Below, in pieces: positions 22,286 to 30,087 of a stretch of 36,577 nucleotides of DNA; position 1 is the stretch's first letter, and every line of letters begins with the position of its first letter. Where the stretch lies: positions 29,967 through 66,543 of the forward strand of contig DPRM01000148.1 in the NCBI GenBank assembly GCA_003537645.1, in the 5' to 3' direction. Position numbers and translations under genes: made by a program. The notes beneath the pieces were generated by a model. It was not told the DNA's origin and ran no database searches. It worked only from the letters and a program-made list of their open reading frames with translations. The stretch is from Prolixibacteraceae bacterium. Lineage in GTDB: Bacteria > Bacteroidota > Bacteroidia > Bacteroidales > Prolixibacteraceae.

Positions 22286-23590
22286 TTAGAAAGAATACAT
22301 CAACATCAATTGACCACGGTGGTTGGTGACATCTGTAGAACTGCTGTAAAGCCCATCTGCAAGATCAATTTTACCCGAGCCGTACGCTGCCGAAGTCAGT
22401 TCGTATTCGAATACCAGGCGAACTTTCGAAATATTAATGGCAAAATGTGGGGCCACCCTGTAAATGGAAGCCACATTCGGGACCAAACCAGGAGTCACAG
22501 CAACCGGATCGGCAGATGTTCCGAAATTGTAAAGTGCATCAATTGTGCCCATGTTCTTCAGGTAACCGGCAAACAGGCCTACCTGATATTTTTTACCGTA
22601 CACCGCATTAACGAAACTGGTGAGTGTATTATAAGGCGTGTAGCTCATCGAACCGGTTGACTGATCGACCGACTTCACCCCATAACCTCCCGGAATGGTC
22701 AGGTGAGTCATATTCTGCCCCAGAACTGCTTTTGCGCGAATAGTAAACATGTTTTTCACGTACTGCGTGTATCCCATAAACGAAAGACTCTGAACCAAAT
22801 CGTCCGAAACATATTTTTTGCTTTCAGTGCCGACTGTGTAAAGCGTTGGCTTGATATATTTTAAACTAGTTCCTGCGCCAAGAGTGAAACCTCCATTGTT
22901 TGTTTCAATATTCGCAATCAGTTCAGGAATACCGGCGTTGCGGGTAAAACATTCACTTTTGTCAATGGCCATTGACTTTGGATTCATCGCATCAATCTTA
23001 GTAAAGCCATACGACTTATACTGAAATTCGGAAACCATTGCTGCCGAAAGGATAAATTTAGGGTTAGGCTTGTAATCAAATCTCAACTGAGGGCTGCGGT
23101 TAAACGGTTGAAACGGGCATCCGGTATTCAGTCCGCCCACTGTTGGAAAAACTTTTCCGCTCCAGAACGGGTGCCAGGTTTGCCCAACCAACAATGATGA
23201 TTCGGGCCAGCTAAAAACCACATTGGCCTGACGCACACGAAACATAGCAGGGTTATTGCCCAAATCGCCGGCAAAGTCGGTTTCGATGTTTCCCGATGTT
23301 TTAGCTTTGAAAATTTCAGGGCCGTTTATCCGAATTCCGAAGCGGGTGGCCATCGACGAAAAGTTGTAAGTTGGCGTTTGGTTGATGTGTTCTCCATTGG
23401 CATCAACTCCGGCGTAAAGCGGAAGTACAAAAAACTGTTCGTTGGCGGCATTCAGGCCTTTGTAAGTATCCCAGAAAGCTTCGTAGCGAACAAATCCGTA
23501 CAATTCGATGGTCGTTTCTTTGGGTTTAACTTCCTGGCTTATAGAAACAAGTGAGCAGAAAAACAGAAAAGCAGAAAATAATTTTTTCAT
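22286..23590 (-). CDS. Outer-membrane porin, DcaP-like
   Basis: A 434-residue outer-membrane beta-barrel. The start at 23590 gives MKKLFSAFLFFCSLVSISQ, a signal peptide, and the protein ends in a phenylalanine (RGQLMLMYSF), the usual barrel terminus. ELYGFVRYEAFWDTYKG, ATRFGIRINGPEIF, KTSGNIETDFAG, FRVRQANVVFSWPESSLLVGQTWHPF and RSPQLRFDYKP resemble the DcaP trimeric porins that take up small carboxylic acids; this family call is by pattern and moderately sure. It is the first gene of the row, ten bases before the first CoA ligase, and has a consensus promoter at 23738-23768 with a leader of about 140 bases. It is probably the entry route for acids used by the downstream enzymes. Confidence 0.85.
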   Translation of the reverse strand: MKKLFSAFLFFCSLVSISQEVKPKETTIELYGFVRYEAFWDTYKGLNAANEQFFVLPLYAGVDANGEHINQTPTYNFSSMATRFGIRINGPEIFKAKTSGNIETDFAGDLGNNPAMFRVRQANVVFSWPESSLLVGQTWHPFWSGKVFPTVGGLNTGCPFQPFNRSPQLRFDYKPNPKFILSAAMVSEFQYKSYGFTKIDAMNPKSMAIDKSECFTRNAGIPELIANIETNNGGFTLGAGTSLKYIKPTLYTVGTESKKYVSDDLVQSLSFMGYTQYVKNMFTIRAKAVLGQNMTHLTIPGGYGVKSVDQSTGSMSYTPYNTLTSFVNAVYGKKYQVGLFAGYLKNMGTIDALYNFGTSADPVAVTPGLVPNVASIYRVAPHFAINISKVRLVFEYELTSAAYGSGKIDLADGLYSSSTDVTNHRGQLMLMYSF

Positions 23591-23737
23591 TTGAAGTTTG
23601 AGTCTTAAGATCAATCGTTGAGAATAGCAGAGTCCCGGGTATAAGTTTCACCCTGACATCCTATCTCATTTTTGGTTTTTTTTATCCTGAAGAATGTGAA
23701 TTCCAGCTATGTAAACCCATTTTTTCAGAATCGGAAC

Positions 23738-23768
23738 CAAAAGTATAAGATTTAAATATAACTACAAA
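23738..23768 (-). promoter_or_regulatory. Consensus Bacteroidota promoter of the porin/CoA-ligase operon
   Basis: Minus-strand TTTG (23765-23768), exactly 19 nt, then TACTTTTG (23738-23745): a perfect match to TTTG-N19-TAnnTTTG. Transcription should start near 23731, giving a leader of about 140 bases before the porin ATG. Confidence 0.75.
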
Positions 23769-24097
23769 CCAGCCCAAGATGCAGGTGTAAGTAATTTTGT
23801 AATAATACTTTCATTATAACACATGAAGTGTATTAAAATAAAGCATTTATAAGTAATCACAGGCGTTTCATGAAAAATCAGAATAATTGTAATTTAGATT
23901 GAGTTTGAATAATGAAAATCTCAAGAAGTCTTTTTTATGATTTCTGCCTATCATTTAAAGTTTGTTTGGCCTGTACAGCCATAGAATTAGCTTCAGTTTG
24001 CTGTAAATATTTATGCATTAGGCTAATAAAAAAATCACAAAAAGTTATTTCGGCGAATAATTTGTTGAGACAAATGTATTTTGAATTAAAATATAAC

Positions 24098-24105
24098 TAT
24101 TTTTG
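24098..24105 (+). promoter_or_regulatory. Candidate -7 box of the RRM gene
   Basis: TATTTTTG matches TAnnTTTG exactly. A TTTG lies upstream at 24080-24083, but with a short 14-nt spacer, so the -33 box is uncertain. The leader would be about 30 bases. Confidence 0.35.
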
Positions 24106-24139
24106 GAGAATTAATTCATCCATTAATTAAACAGTTATT

Positions 24140-24595
24140 ATGAACATTTTTGTTGGCAGCCTTCCCTTTAAAATTGAGGAAAGCGAATTACAGGAAATTT
24201 TTGAAGAATACGGAGAAGTAACATCCGTAAAAATTATCACAGACAGAGCTACTGGTAGATCTAAAGGTTTTGGTTTTGTGGAAATGACAAACGAAGAAGA
24301 AGCTAAAAAAGCAATTGAAGAACTGAACAACGCTGAGATTGAAGGCCGGACAATTGTTGTAAATAAAGCTGAAGAGAAAAAAGAAGGTACTCGTCCAGGT
24401 GGCGGTGGTTTCCGTGGTGGAAGCGGCGGAGGTGGCGGTTTCCGCGGAGGTAACTCTGGCGGTGGCGGCGGATTCCGTGGTGGAAGCGGCGGTGGCGGTG
24501 GCTATCGTGGCGGAGAACGCGGTGGCAGCTCAGGCGGCGGTGGCGGCTTCAACAGAGGCGGTGGCGCTGGTGGAAACAGAAGATCAGAATACTAG
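24140..24595 (+). CDS. RRM RNA-binding protein with glycine-rich RGG-like tail
   Basis: A 151-residue protein. Residues 1-78 form one RNA recognition motif: NIFVGSLPFKI carries RNP2 (IFVGSL) and SKGFGFVEM carries RNP1 (KGFGFVEM), with the aromatic residues that stack on RNA. Residues 84-151 are a low-complexity tail of repeated GGGGGFRGG units with Arg, Phe and Tyr, like RGG boxes in eukaryotic and cyanobacterial glycine-rich RNA-binding proteins. In Bacteroides, related RRM proteins act as post-transcriptional regulators. A strong hairpin follows at 24662-24704. It is a single-gene transcript, divergent from the porin. The tail is expected to drive self-association, which is an inference. 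Confidence 0.94.
   Translation: MNIFVGSLPFKIEESELQEIFEEYGEVTSVKIITDRATGRSKGFGFVEMTNEEEAKKAIEELNNAEIEGRTIVVNKAEEKKEGTRPGGGGFRGGSGGGGGFRGGNSGGGGGFRGGSGGGGGYRGGERGGSSGGGGGFNRGGGAGGNRRSEY
24403..24580 (+). repeat. In-frame GGTGGCGG-rich tandem repeats coding the glycine tail
   Basis: Degenerate 18- to 36-bp units of GGCGGTGGCGG plus TTCCGTGG code the repeated GGGGGFRGG peptide. Copy number is likely to vary between strains by slippage or recombination. Confidence 0.75.
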
Positions 24596-24661
24596 GATTC
24601 CATCCGTATTTGATGTGCACTTAAAGTAAAAATTGGCCAGTCCAATTCTTACAACTACATA

Positions 24662-24704
24662 AAGGCTGATAAACCAAGGTATTTCACCAAAGTTTATCAG
24701 CCTT
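24662..24704 (+). terminator. Terminator hairpin of the RRM gene
   Basis: A 13-bp perfect stem, AAGGCTGATAAAC with GTTTATCAGCCTT, has a 17-nt loop and lies 66 bases after the stop codon. The tail (CGTTTCTAAT) is only modestly T-rich. Confidence 0.75.
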
Positions 24705-24719
24705 CGTTTCTAATATAAA

Positions 24720-24846
24720 AGCCCCCTTCCCGTTCCCCCGAAGGGGGAAAGATGTTTTGCTCTTTTAGGAATTGTTAGGACAAAGAGAATCTCATTTCAA
24801 GCTGTATAACTCACATTCCCCTCCTTCGGAGGGGTTGGGGAAGGCT
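24720..24846. repeat. Inverted pair of CCCC-CTTCGG/CGAAG-GGGG intergenic repeats
   Basis: The left unit reads AAAGCCCCCTTCCC then CCCCCGAAGGGGG; the right unit, reverse complemented, reads AAAGCCTTCCCC then CCCTCCGAAGGAGGGG. The two are diverged copies in opposite orientation, and each has its own GC-rich hairpin. They lie between the convergent RRM and acyl-CoA synthetase genes, and the right unit touches the stop codon of the latter. Confidence 0.7.
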
Positions 24847-26907
24847 TTACTTTTCAATTCGTATTCTTACATCAACGGCCATGAGTTTATCTCCATCGCC
24901 CATCAACGGATTGATGTCCATTTCTTTTATTTCCACAGCAAAGCGCAAAAGGGTTGACAACCTCACCATAATTTCTGCAAATTTACGCTCGCTTGCTCCG
25001 TTTTTCCCACGATAGCCTTTTATAATCTGGTACGAACGCAGACTTTTTATCATCGAAGCCGCTTCGCACATCGTTAGCGGAGCCAGTCCTGACGTAACAT
25101 CTTTCAGCACTTCAACGAAGATTCCTCCCATTCCGCAAAGGATCACATGTCCAAAATGGTCTTCGTATTTAGCACCCAAAAACAATTCAATACCCGAAGC
25201 CATTTCAGCCATCAGCACTGCGGTCGTATCCTTTATCTTAATCAACCGCCGAAATTCGCGCTGTACCGTTTCAATGTCTTTTACATTCAGAACCACACCA
25301 TCAACATCTGTTTTATGCACCGGCCCCACCACTTTCATTACCAAAGGAAATCCAAGTTGCCGGGCTGTTTCTGTTGCATCTTCTTCAGTCGTCACAGTAA
25401 TTTCCCTGACCAATGGAATTCTGGCAGCGGCAAATAAGCGGTGAATGATTTCGGGCGACTGAAAACCATTTTCAGTATGATCAATAATGCGTCGAATCTC
25501 AGGAATATCAATTTTATCAAGAAATATCTTCTCTTCGGAAGGACGGGCAGTTTTAAGTATGGATGTCAATGCTTTTCCCAGTAAAACTTCATCAGGAAAG
25601 TTCACATTTCCCTGTGAAATAAAATAGGCAACGTCTTCTTTCACATTGATCACTGAAGGTAAAATCGGAAAAATCGGTTTTTTGCAAGTTTGCATTTTCT
25701 CGTTCAGCACCTGGTAAACATCTCTAACGGGAGTTAATCCCGGACTACCGAATATAACGGCCATACCGTCAATTTCATCAAAATCGTTTTCGCAGGCATC
25801 AATTATTGCAGCCAACTGTTCGGCATTTCCGGTAGCCAGAAAGTCGATGGGATTCTCGACCGACGAACCGGGGAATAATTTGTTTTTCAGCCTTTGCCGG
25901 GCTTCCGAATCTTTGATATTTGGAATATTCAATCCACCACTTTCGAGCGAATCGGTGAGCATTACTGCCGGACCACCTGCATGAGTGATAATTGCAAGTC
26001 GTTTGCCTTTCATTGGCTTACAGTGAAATACATTCGCCACTGTTGTCAGTTCTTCGCGGCCATAACAACGCACAATTCCCGCTTTGCGGAACAAAGCCTC
26101 AACCGCCAGATCGGAGTTAGCCATGGCACCTGTATGCGAAGCGGCTGCCCGACTTCCGGCCTGACTGCTTCCAGCCTTGATTGCCGCTATTTTGCACCCC
26201 TTCCGGATGAGCGATGAAGCGTGTTTCAATAACTTATCCGGATTTTTAATGCTTTCGATATACAGTAGTTTCACGCGGGTACTGGTCTCGGGATTGAAGA
26301 TCTCGTCCATAAACTCCAGGATTTCCTCAACTCCGTTTTGAGCAGAATTGCCAACCGAAAATACACTGGCAAAATGCAGCCCTTTCGGAATCCCGGATTC
26401 CATGATAAAAACCGCTGTAGCTCCTGAACTTGAAACCAGATCGCAGCTCATTTGCACGAGCTTCGGAATAGGAGTAGTAAAAACACTGGTATGTGCATAA
26501 GTGATGATTCCAATGCAGTTCGGCCCAATCAGACTGCCACCATTGGCTTCTATTATTTTTACGATTTTTTGTTCCAGAACACGCCCTTCTTCACTTTCTT
26601 CGCTAAATCCGGCAGAAATAATGATAAAACCTTTTGTACCTTTCTGAGTTGCCAGAATTTCTACAGCATTAACACAGGCAGCAGCTGGAATGGCCAAAAC
26701 TGCCATATCAACCTGTGGCAATTCTTCAGGACCTGAAAAAGAACGAATCCCCTGAACCTCGGATTCATTTGGATTTACCACCCACAACTCCCCTTTGAAA
26801 TTATTGTCGATCAGATTCTTAAGGAGCTTTCCTCCAGGTTTCGAAATATTGTTTGAAGCGCCTACAACCACAATACTTCGGGGGGCAATCAATTCTTTGG
26901 TAATCAT
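24847..26907 (-). CDS. ADP-forming acyl-CoA synthetase, fused alpha and beta subunits
   Basis: Converts acyl-CoA, ADP and phosphate to acid, CoA and ATP (reversible), an energy-conserving step in amino acid and sugar fermentation. The 686-residue chain fuses both subunits. The alpha part (about 1-460) has a CoA-binding Rossmann domain (SIVVVGASNN), SLIGPNCIGI and the phosphorylated His258 in AAASHTGAMA. The beta part (about 465-686) is an ATP-grasp domain with VMKVVGPVHKTDVDGV, LCGMGGIFVEVLKDV and a C-terminal MDINPLM. Substrate range (acetyl, branched or aryl) cannot be read from sequence. Its closeness to the CoA ligase and oxidoreductase cluster suggests branched or aryl acids. It is divergent from the Usp gene with a shared 130-base control region. 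Confidence 0.94.
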   Translation of the reverse strand: MITKELIAPRSIVVVGASNNISKPGGKLLKNLIDNNFKGELWVVNPNESEVQGIRSFSGPEELPQVDMAVLAIPAAACVNAVEILATQKGTKGFIIISAGFSEESEEGRVLEQKIVKIIEANGGSLIGPNCIGIITYAHTSVFTTPIPKLVQMSCDLVSSSGATAVFIMESGIPKGLHFASVFSVGNSAQNGVEEILEFMDEIFNPETSTRVKLLYIESIKNPDKLLKHASSLIRKGCKIAAIKAGSSQAGSRAAASHTGAMANSDLAVEALFRKAGIVRCYGREELTTVANVFHCKPMKGKRLAIITHAGGPAVMLTDSLESGGLNIPNIKDSEARQRLKNKLFPGSSVENPIDFLATGNAEQLAAIIDACENDFDEIDGMAVIFGSPGLTPVRDVYQVLNEKMQTCKKPIFPILPSVINVKEDVAYFISQGNVNFPDEVLLGKALTSILKTARPSEEKIFLDKIDIPEIRRIIDHTENGFQSPEIIHRLFAAARIPLVREITVTTEEDATETARQLGFPLVMKVVGPVHKTDVDGVVLNVKDIETVQREFRRLIKIKDTTAVLMAEMASGIELFLGAKYEDHFGHVILCGMGGIFVEVLKDVTSGLAPLTMCEAASMIKSLRSYQIIKGYRGKNGASERKFAEIMVRLSTLLRFAVEIKEMDINPLMGDGDKLMAVDVRIRIEK

Positions 26908-26929
26908 TGTCAGAATTTTAGTTCGCGAG

Positions 26930-27019
26930 CAAATTTACGCAAAGCAAGTTCAGAAGGAACTGATTTTTTACGGCTTTTCACAGATGTTCAGCATTCGCAA
27001 AAAAAATCAGTTAAGTTTG
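26930..27019. promoter_or_regulatory. Divergent control region with a 12-bp inverted repeat
   Basis: Two exact -7 boxes face outward: minus-strand TAAATTTG at 26930-26937 for the acyl-CoA synthetase, and plus-strand TAAGTTTG at 27012-27019 for the Usp gene. Between them, AACTGATTTTTT (26958-26969) and AAAAAATCAGTT (27001-27012) form a perfect inverted repeat 31 nt apart. The left arm falls where the -33 box of the leftward promoter should be, and the right arm touches the rightward -7 box. A regulator site is a reasonable reading. Confidence 0.5.
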
Positions 27020-27037
27020 TCACCGAGATTCATTTTT

Positions 27038-27844
27038 ATGACCTATTCAGACCAAAAAGTTGTAGTTGTTTGTGATTTTTCGGAACGGATGAACGAGGTG
27101 ATCGTTCATGGCGCCCGATTGGCAGATATTCTAAAAAAAGAACTTTGCCTGTTTGCATTATGGAAAGATAAATCACAAAAAAACGAAGTTCAGGAAAAGC
27201 TTATCCTTATGTCACGAAATCTCAAATCCAAACTACCTGATTTGCAGATTTCCAATTTAATTCTCCGGAATACGTTGCCCGACAACATCGAAAAACTTGT
27301 GAATGATTACAATTCAGTATTAGTTGTTTTGCATCAGGAGCAGATTAAAAATTCGATGAAGGCTTTCAGGGAAAGCAGTATTCCGTTTTTATTTGTGAAT
27401 GGAAGTTCTGCTGAATATCTGCAATACAAAAATGTATTGGTTCCGGTTGATTACCGAAAAGCTTCGAAAGAAACCTCGCTTTGGGCTTCGTATTTTGGCC
27501 GGTTCAACCACTCGCTGATTCAGGTAATTTATGCACGCGAATCGGACCGCGACAACGAAAACCAGCTGATGCGCAATGTGAAATTTTTCCAGAAATTTCT
27601 TTCAAGCCTGAATGTGCGCCTTTCGCTTATCGAAGGGAAATCGTCGAGCTGGGGTATTTGTAAAGAAACCCTCGAAAATGCACAAAAACTAAAGGGTGAT
27701 GTGATGATTTTTTCGGGAAGTAGCACCATCACATTAATTGATCTGATGATTGGTCTTCCGGAGAAACGAATCGTGCAGAAAGCCGGTAATTTACCGGTAA
27801 TGCTTATCAATCCCCGGAAAGATATTTGTATGATTTGCGACTAA
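27038..27844 (+). CDS. Universal stress protein (UspA-like, two domains)
   Basis: A 268-residue cytoplasmic protein with two Usp-type alpha/beta domains, at about 5-125 and 130-262. The first opens QKVVVVCDFSERMNEVIVHGARLADILKKEL, the second YKNVLVPVDYRKASKETSLWASYFGRF. The second ends in the family segment MIFSGSSTITLIDLMIGLPEKRIVQKAGNLPVMLIN, close to the ATP-binding G-x2-G-x9-GS pattern but with it degraded. The start at 27038 (MTYSDQKVV) is chosen because it begins at the first beta-strand, 19 bases after a good -7 box; the longer upstream frame overlaps the divergent gene. It is convergent with the S46 peptidase, with one base between the stop codons. Confidence 0.88.
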   Translation: MTYSDQKVVVVCDFSERMNEVIVHGARLADILKKELCLFALWKDKSQKNEVQEKLILMSRNLKSKLPDLQISNLILRNTLPDNIEKLVNDYNSVLVVLHQEQIKNSMKAFRESSIPFLFVNGSSAEYLQYKNVLVPVDYRKASKETSLWASYFGRFNHSLIQVIYARESDRDNENQLMRNVKFFQKFLSSLNVRLSLIEGKSSSWGICKETLENAQKLKGDVMIFSGSSTITLIDLMIGLPEKRIVQKAGNLPVMLINPRKDICMICD

Positions 27845-27845
27845 A

Positions 27846-29996
27846 TCATTCTTCGATCACCATTTCGTTGAGCAGATAGCCAGCTCCCGCCAGTTTGTCG
27901 ATAATAAAAAGTGCATAACGGATATCAAGCGAAATATTGCGGCAACGTTCAGGATCGAACATCAGGTCGCTCATGGTTCCTTCCCAGCAACGATCGAAAT
28001 TGAGACCGATTAATTTTCCGTCAGCATCGAGAACCGGACTGCCTGAATTACCTCCGGTTGTGTGGTTTGACGCGGTGAAGCAGACATTCATCGTTCCGTT
28101 TTGACCGTATCGTCCGTAGTCTTTATTCTCGTAAAGGTCGCGCAGAGCTTGTGGAACATTGTAATCGTAAATTTCAGGATTGTCCTTTTGCATGATACCT
28201 TCGAGTGTTGTATAATAATCGTAAACAACGCCATCCATCGGTTCGTAGCCTTCCACTTTTCCATACGAAACGCGCAGCGTTTTATTGGCATCGGCCCAAA
28301 GTGGTTTTCCCTGGTTCATTTCAATAATACCGGCAACGTAAACTTTCTGGGTTTCATCTATTTGCTTCTGAAGAGCTGAAAAATAAGGTTCAACGTTCAG
28401 TTCAAAATGTTTTTTCAAGCTCCTGAACAGTTTGAAAGCAGGATCGTTGACAAGCTTTTGAAGGTTTTTTGCAGTAAGGTTGTCGGTTACATTCTTTAGT
28501 TCTGATTGGTCAGAAAAAACTGATTTGCGGTAAATATTGCTTATCAATTCTTCAGAAGAAGTTTTGCTCATTAGCACTTTAAAATCAGCAGGCAAAAACT
28601 GCGGGTCGATATCATTGAAGTACATACGAAGTAATGCCGCAAATACTTTCTCGTCGGTTGCACGGTTATAGTCCTTAAAATGATCTTCAAGCTTAAGTTT
28701 TACGGCTTCCTGAAGTTTACTTTGGTCACCTGAAGTTAGCTGACTCCAGCGTTTCTCAATCGGGTCGAAGGACGAAATGATGTTAAAAATATCTGTCCCT
28801 CTGAAAACGATTTCAGCATAATAATCGTTTGCTTTGGTGTAAGGTTCAAATTGCCGGTACAGCTTTTCGAATGCCGGAAGAACTTCGCCGAAGCGTTTCT
28901 GTCGTTCAATATTGTCATCTATCCATTTCTTAAATTCAGCCTCTCCGGCTTGTTTTACCGCAACAGCATTCATCCGTTTCAGGCCCTTTACCTCACCCTG
29001 CCATTTTTTCCAGGCATTGCTTGTTGTTTGGTATTTTGCCGCATACTGAATGCGAACTTTCGGATCTTTATTCATATCGGCTGCAAGCAGGCTAAGTTTT
29101 GCATCCCGGATTTTTATTTTGTCGGGATCGCCCTGCTCCATAATCTGTTGTATCGCCTGTGAAGGTAAAAATTGCTGTGTGCGACCTGGAAATCCAAACA
29201 CAAGAGTGAAATCCTGCGATTTGACTCCCTTGAGCGAAATAGTAAAGAATTTTTTAGGCTTGAATGGCACATTGTCAGCCGAATACTTAGCCGGTTGATT
29301 GTTTTTGTCGGCATAAATGCGGAACAATGAGAAATCGCCGGTATGGCGCGGCCACATCCAGTTATCAGTATCGCCACCAAATTTACCAATCGACGATGGC
29401 GGTGCGCCAACAAGTCTCACATCTTCGAAAACCTGGTAAACGTATAAAAAGTATTGATTTCCGTAGAAAAGTGGCTGTACCGAAGCTTCGAATTTGCCCT
29501 TTTCGTTTGCCTGCGCAACTATTTTTTTTGTGTTCCGGGCAACGATCACCGCTACCGAATCGGCTGCTTTTCCTTCAGTTCCGGCCAGAATATTTTCTGA
29601 AACATCTTCCATTCGATGGAGAAACCGCACACTTAAGCGGTGGTTGGGGAGTTCTTCCTGACGGTTTTTAGCCCAAAATCCATTGGTAAGATAATCGTGT
29701 TCAACCGAACTATGATCCTGAATAGCATCAAAACCACAGTGGTGGTTGGTAATCAGCAATCCGTCGTTCGAGATAAGTTCGCCGGTACATCCTCCGCCAA
29801 AAAGCACAACGGCATCTTTCATGCTTTCGTTGTTGACACTGTAAATGTCTTCAGCGGTGAGCCTGAAACCCATTTGCTGCATTTCGGCAATGTTGTATTT
29901 TTCGAGTAGCGTAGGAATCCAAATTCCCTCTTTGGCAAATGTTGCCGCCAGTGAAATCAGGATAATACCAATGAGAAGTCCGGTTTTTCTGATCAT
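27846..29996 (-). CDS. S46 family dipeptidyl peptidase, DPP11-like
   Basis: A periplasmic serine exopeptidase of 716 residues that removes dipeptides from oligopeptide N-termini. A signal peptide covers about residues 1-21. The chymotrypsin-like catalytic residues are His85 in TNHHCGF and Ser651 in TTGGNSGSPV; the Asp is probably in the GKFGGDTDNWMWPRHTGDF segment. Arg669, 18 residues after the serine (GLNFDRCWEG), corresponds to the arginine that gives DPP11 its Asp/Glu specificity, where DPP7 has glycine. The length and the LDIRYALFIIDKLAGAGYLL tail fit DPP11. No T9SS tail is present. It supplies dipeptides for amino acid use, matching the nearby fermentative enzymes. It has an exact -7 box 16 bases upstream. 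Confidence 0.94.
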   Translation of the reverse strand: MIRKTGLLIGIILISLAATFAKEGIWIPTLLEKYNIAEMQQMGFRLTAEDIYSVNNESMKDAVVLFGGGCTGELISNDGLLITNHHCGFDAIQDHSSVEHDYLTNGFWAKNRQEELPNHRLSVRFLHRMEDVSENILAGTEGKAADSVAVIVARNTKKIVAQANEKGKFEASVQPLFYGNQYFLYVYQVFEDVRLVGAPPSSIGKFGGDTDNWMWPRHTGDFSLFRIYADKNNQPAKYSADNVPFKPKKFFTISLKGVKSQDFTLVFGFPGRTQQFLPSQAIQQIMEQGDPDKIKIRDAKLSLLAADMNKDPKVRIQYAAKYQTTSNAWKKWQGEVKGLKRMNAVAVKQAGEAEFKKWIDDNIERQKRFGEVLPAFEKLYRQFEPYTKANDYYAEIVFRGTDIFNIISSFDPIEKRWSQLTSGDQSKLQEAVKLKLEDHFKDYNRATDEKVFAALLRMYFNDIDPQFLPADFKVLMSKTSSEELISNIYRKSVFSDQSELKNVTDNLTAKNLQKLVNDPAFKLFRSLKKHFELNVEPYFSALQKQIDETQKVYVAGIIEMNQGKPLWADANKTLRVSYGKVEGYEPMDGVVYDYYTTLEGIMQKDNPEIYDYNVPQALRDLYENKDYGRYGQNGTMNVCFTASNHTTGGNSGSPVLDADGKLIGLNFDRCWEGTMSDLMFDPERCRNISLDIRYALFIIDKLAGAGYLLNEMVIEE

Positions 29997-30018
29997 TTTC
30001 GTTAACTTTTAAAAGCCA

Positions 30019-30026
30019 CAAAAATA
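30019..30026 (-). promoter_or_regulatory. Candidate -7 box of the S46 peptidase gene
   Basis: Minus-strand TATTTTTG fits TAnnTTTG exactly. No TTTG is seen about 19-20 nt upstream, so the -33 element is weak or absent. Confidence 0.35.
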
Positions 30027-30087
30027 ATGATCTGTTTCTATTCCGGTTTGGTAATTTATCATGAATGCAAAAGAAATTACTACTGCC

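Larger units (their letters stand above)
23591..24139. other. Intergenic region between divergent porin and RRM genes
   Basis: 549 bases hold no gene I can support. It contains the porin promoter and its leader of about 140 bases (23591-23768, minus strand). A small GGGT...ACCC hairpin lies in that leader. It also contains an AT-rich stretch and a candidate -7 box of the RRM gene near 24098-24105. A 72-codon reading frame at 23912-24130 has a composition unlike the real genes and is not called. No tRNA or known riboswitch was recognised. Confidence 0.7.

Noticed and set aside
23912..24130. 72-codon open frame between the porin and RRM genes
   Set aside because: Cys- and Tyr-rich composition without a recognisable domain, high AT content, and it covers the probable promoter of the RRM gene.
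24403..24580. Tandem repeats considered as a CRISPR-like array
   Set aside because: The units are in frame, have no unique spacers and code a normal low-complexity protein tail; no cas genes are near.
24399..24629. Alternative-frame reading of Ala/Val repeats over the RRM tail
   Set aside because: It is the shifted reading of the GGTGGCGG repeats that code the glycine-rich tail; the RRM frame has clear RNP motifs.
26795..27037. Longer N-terminus for the universal stress protein
   Set aside because: It would overlap the divergent acyl-CoA synthetase gene by over 100 bases and place the promoter region inside the coding sequence; the first Usp strand begins at 27038.
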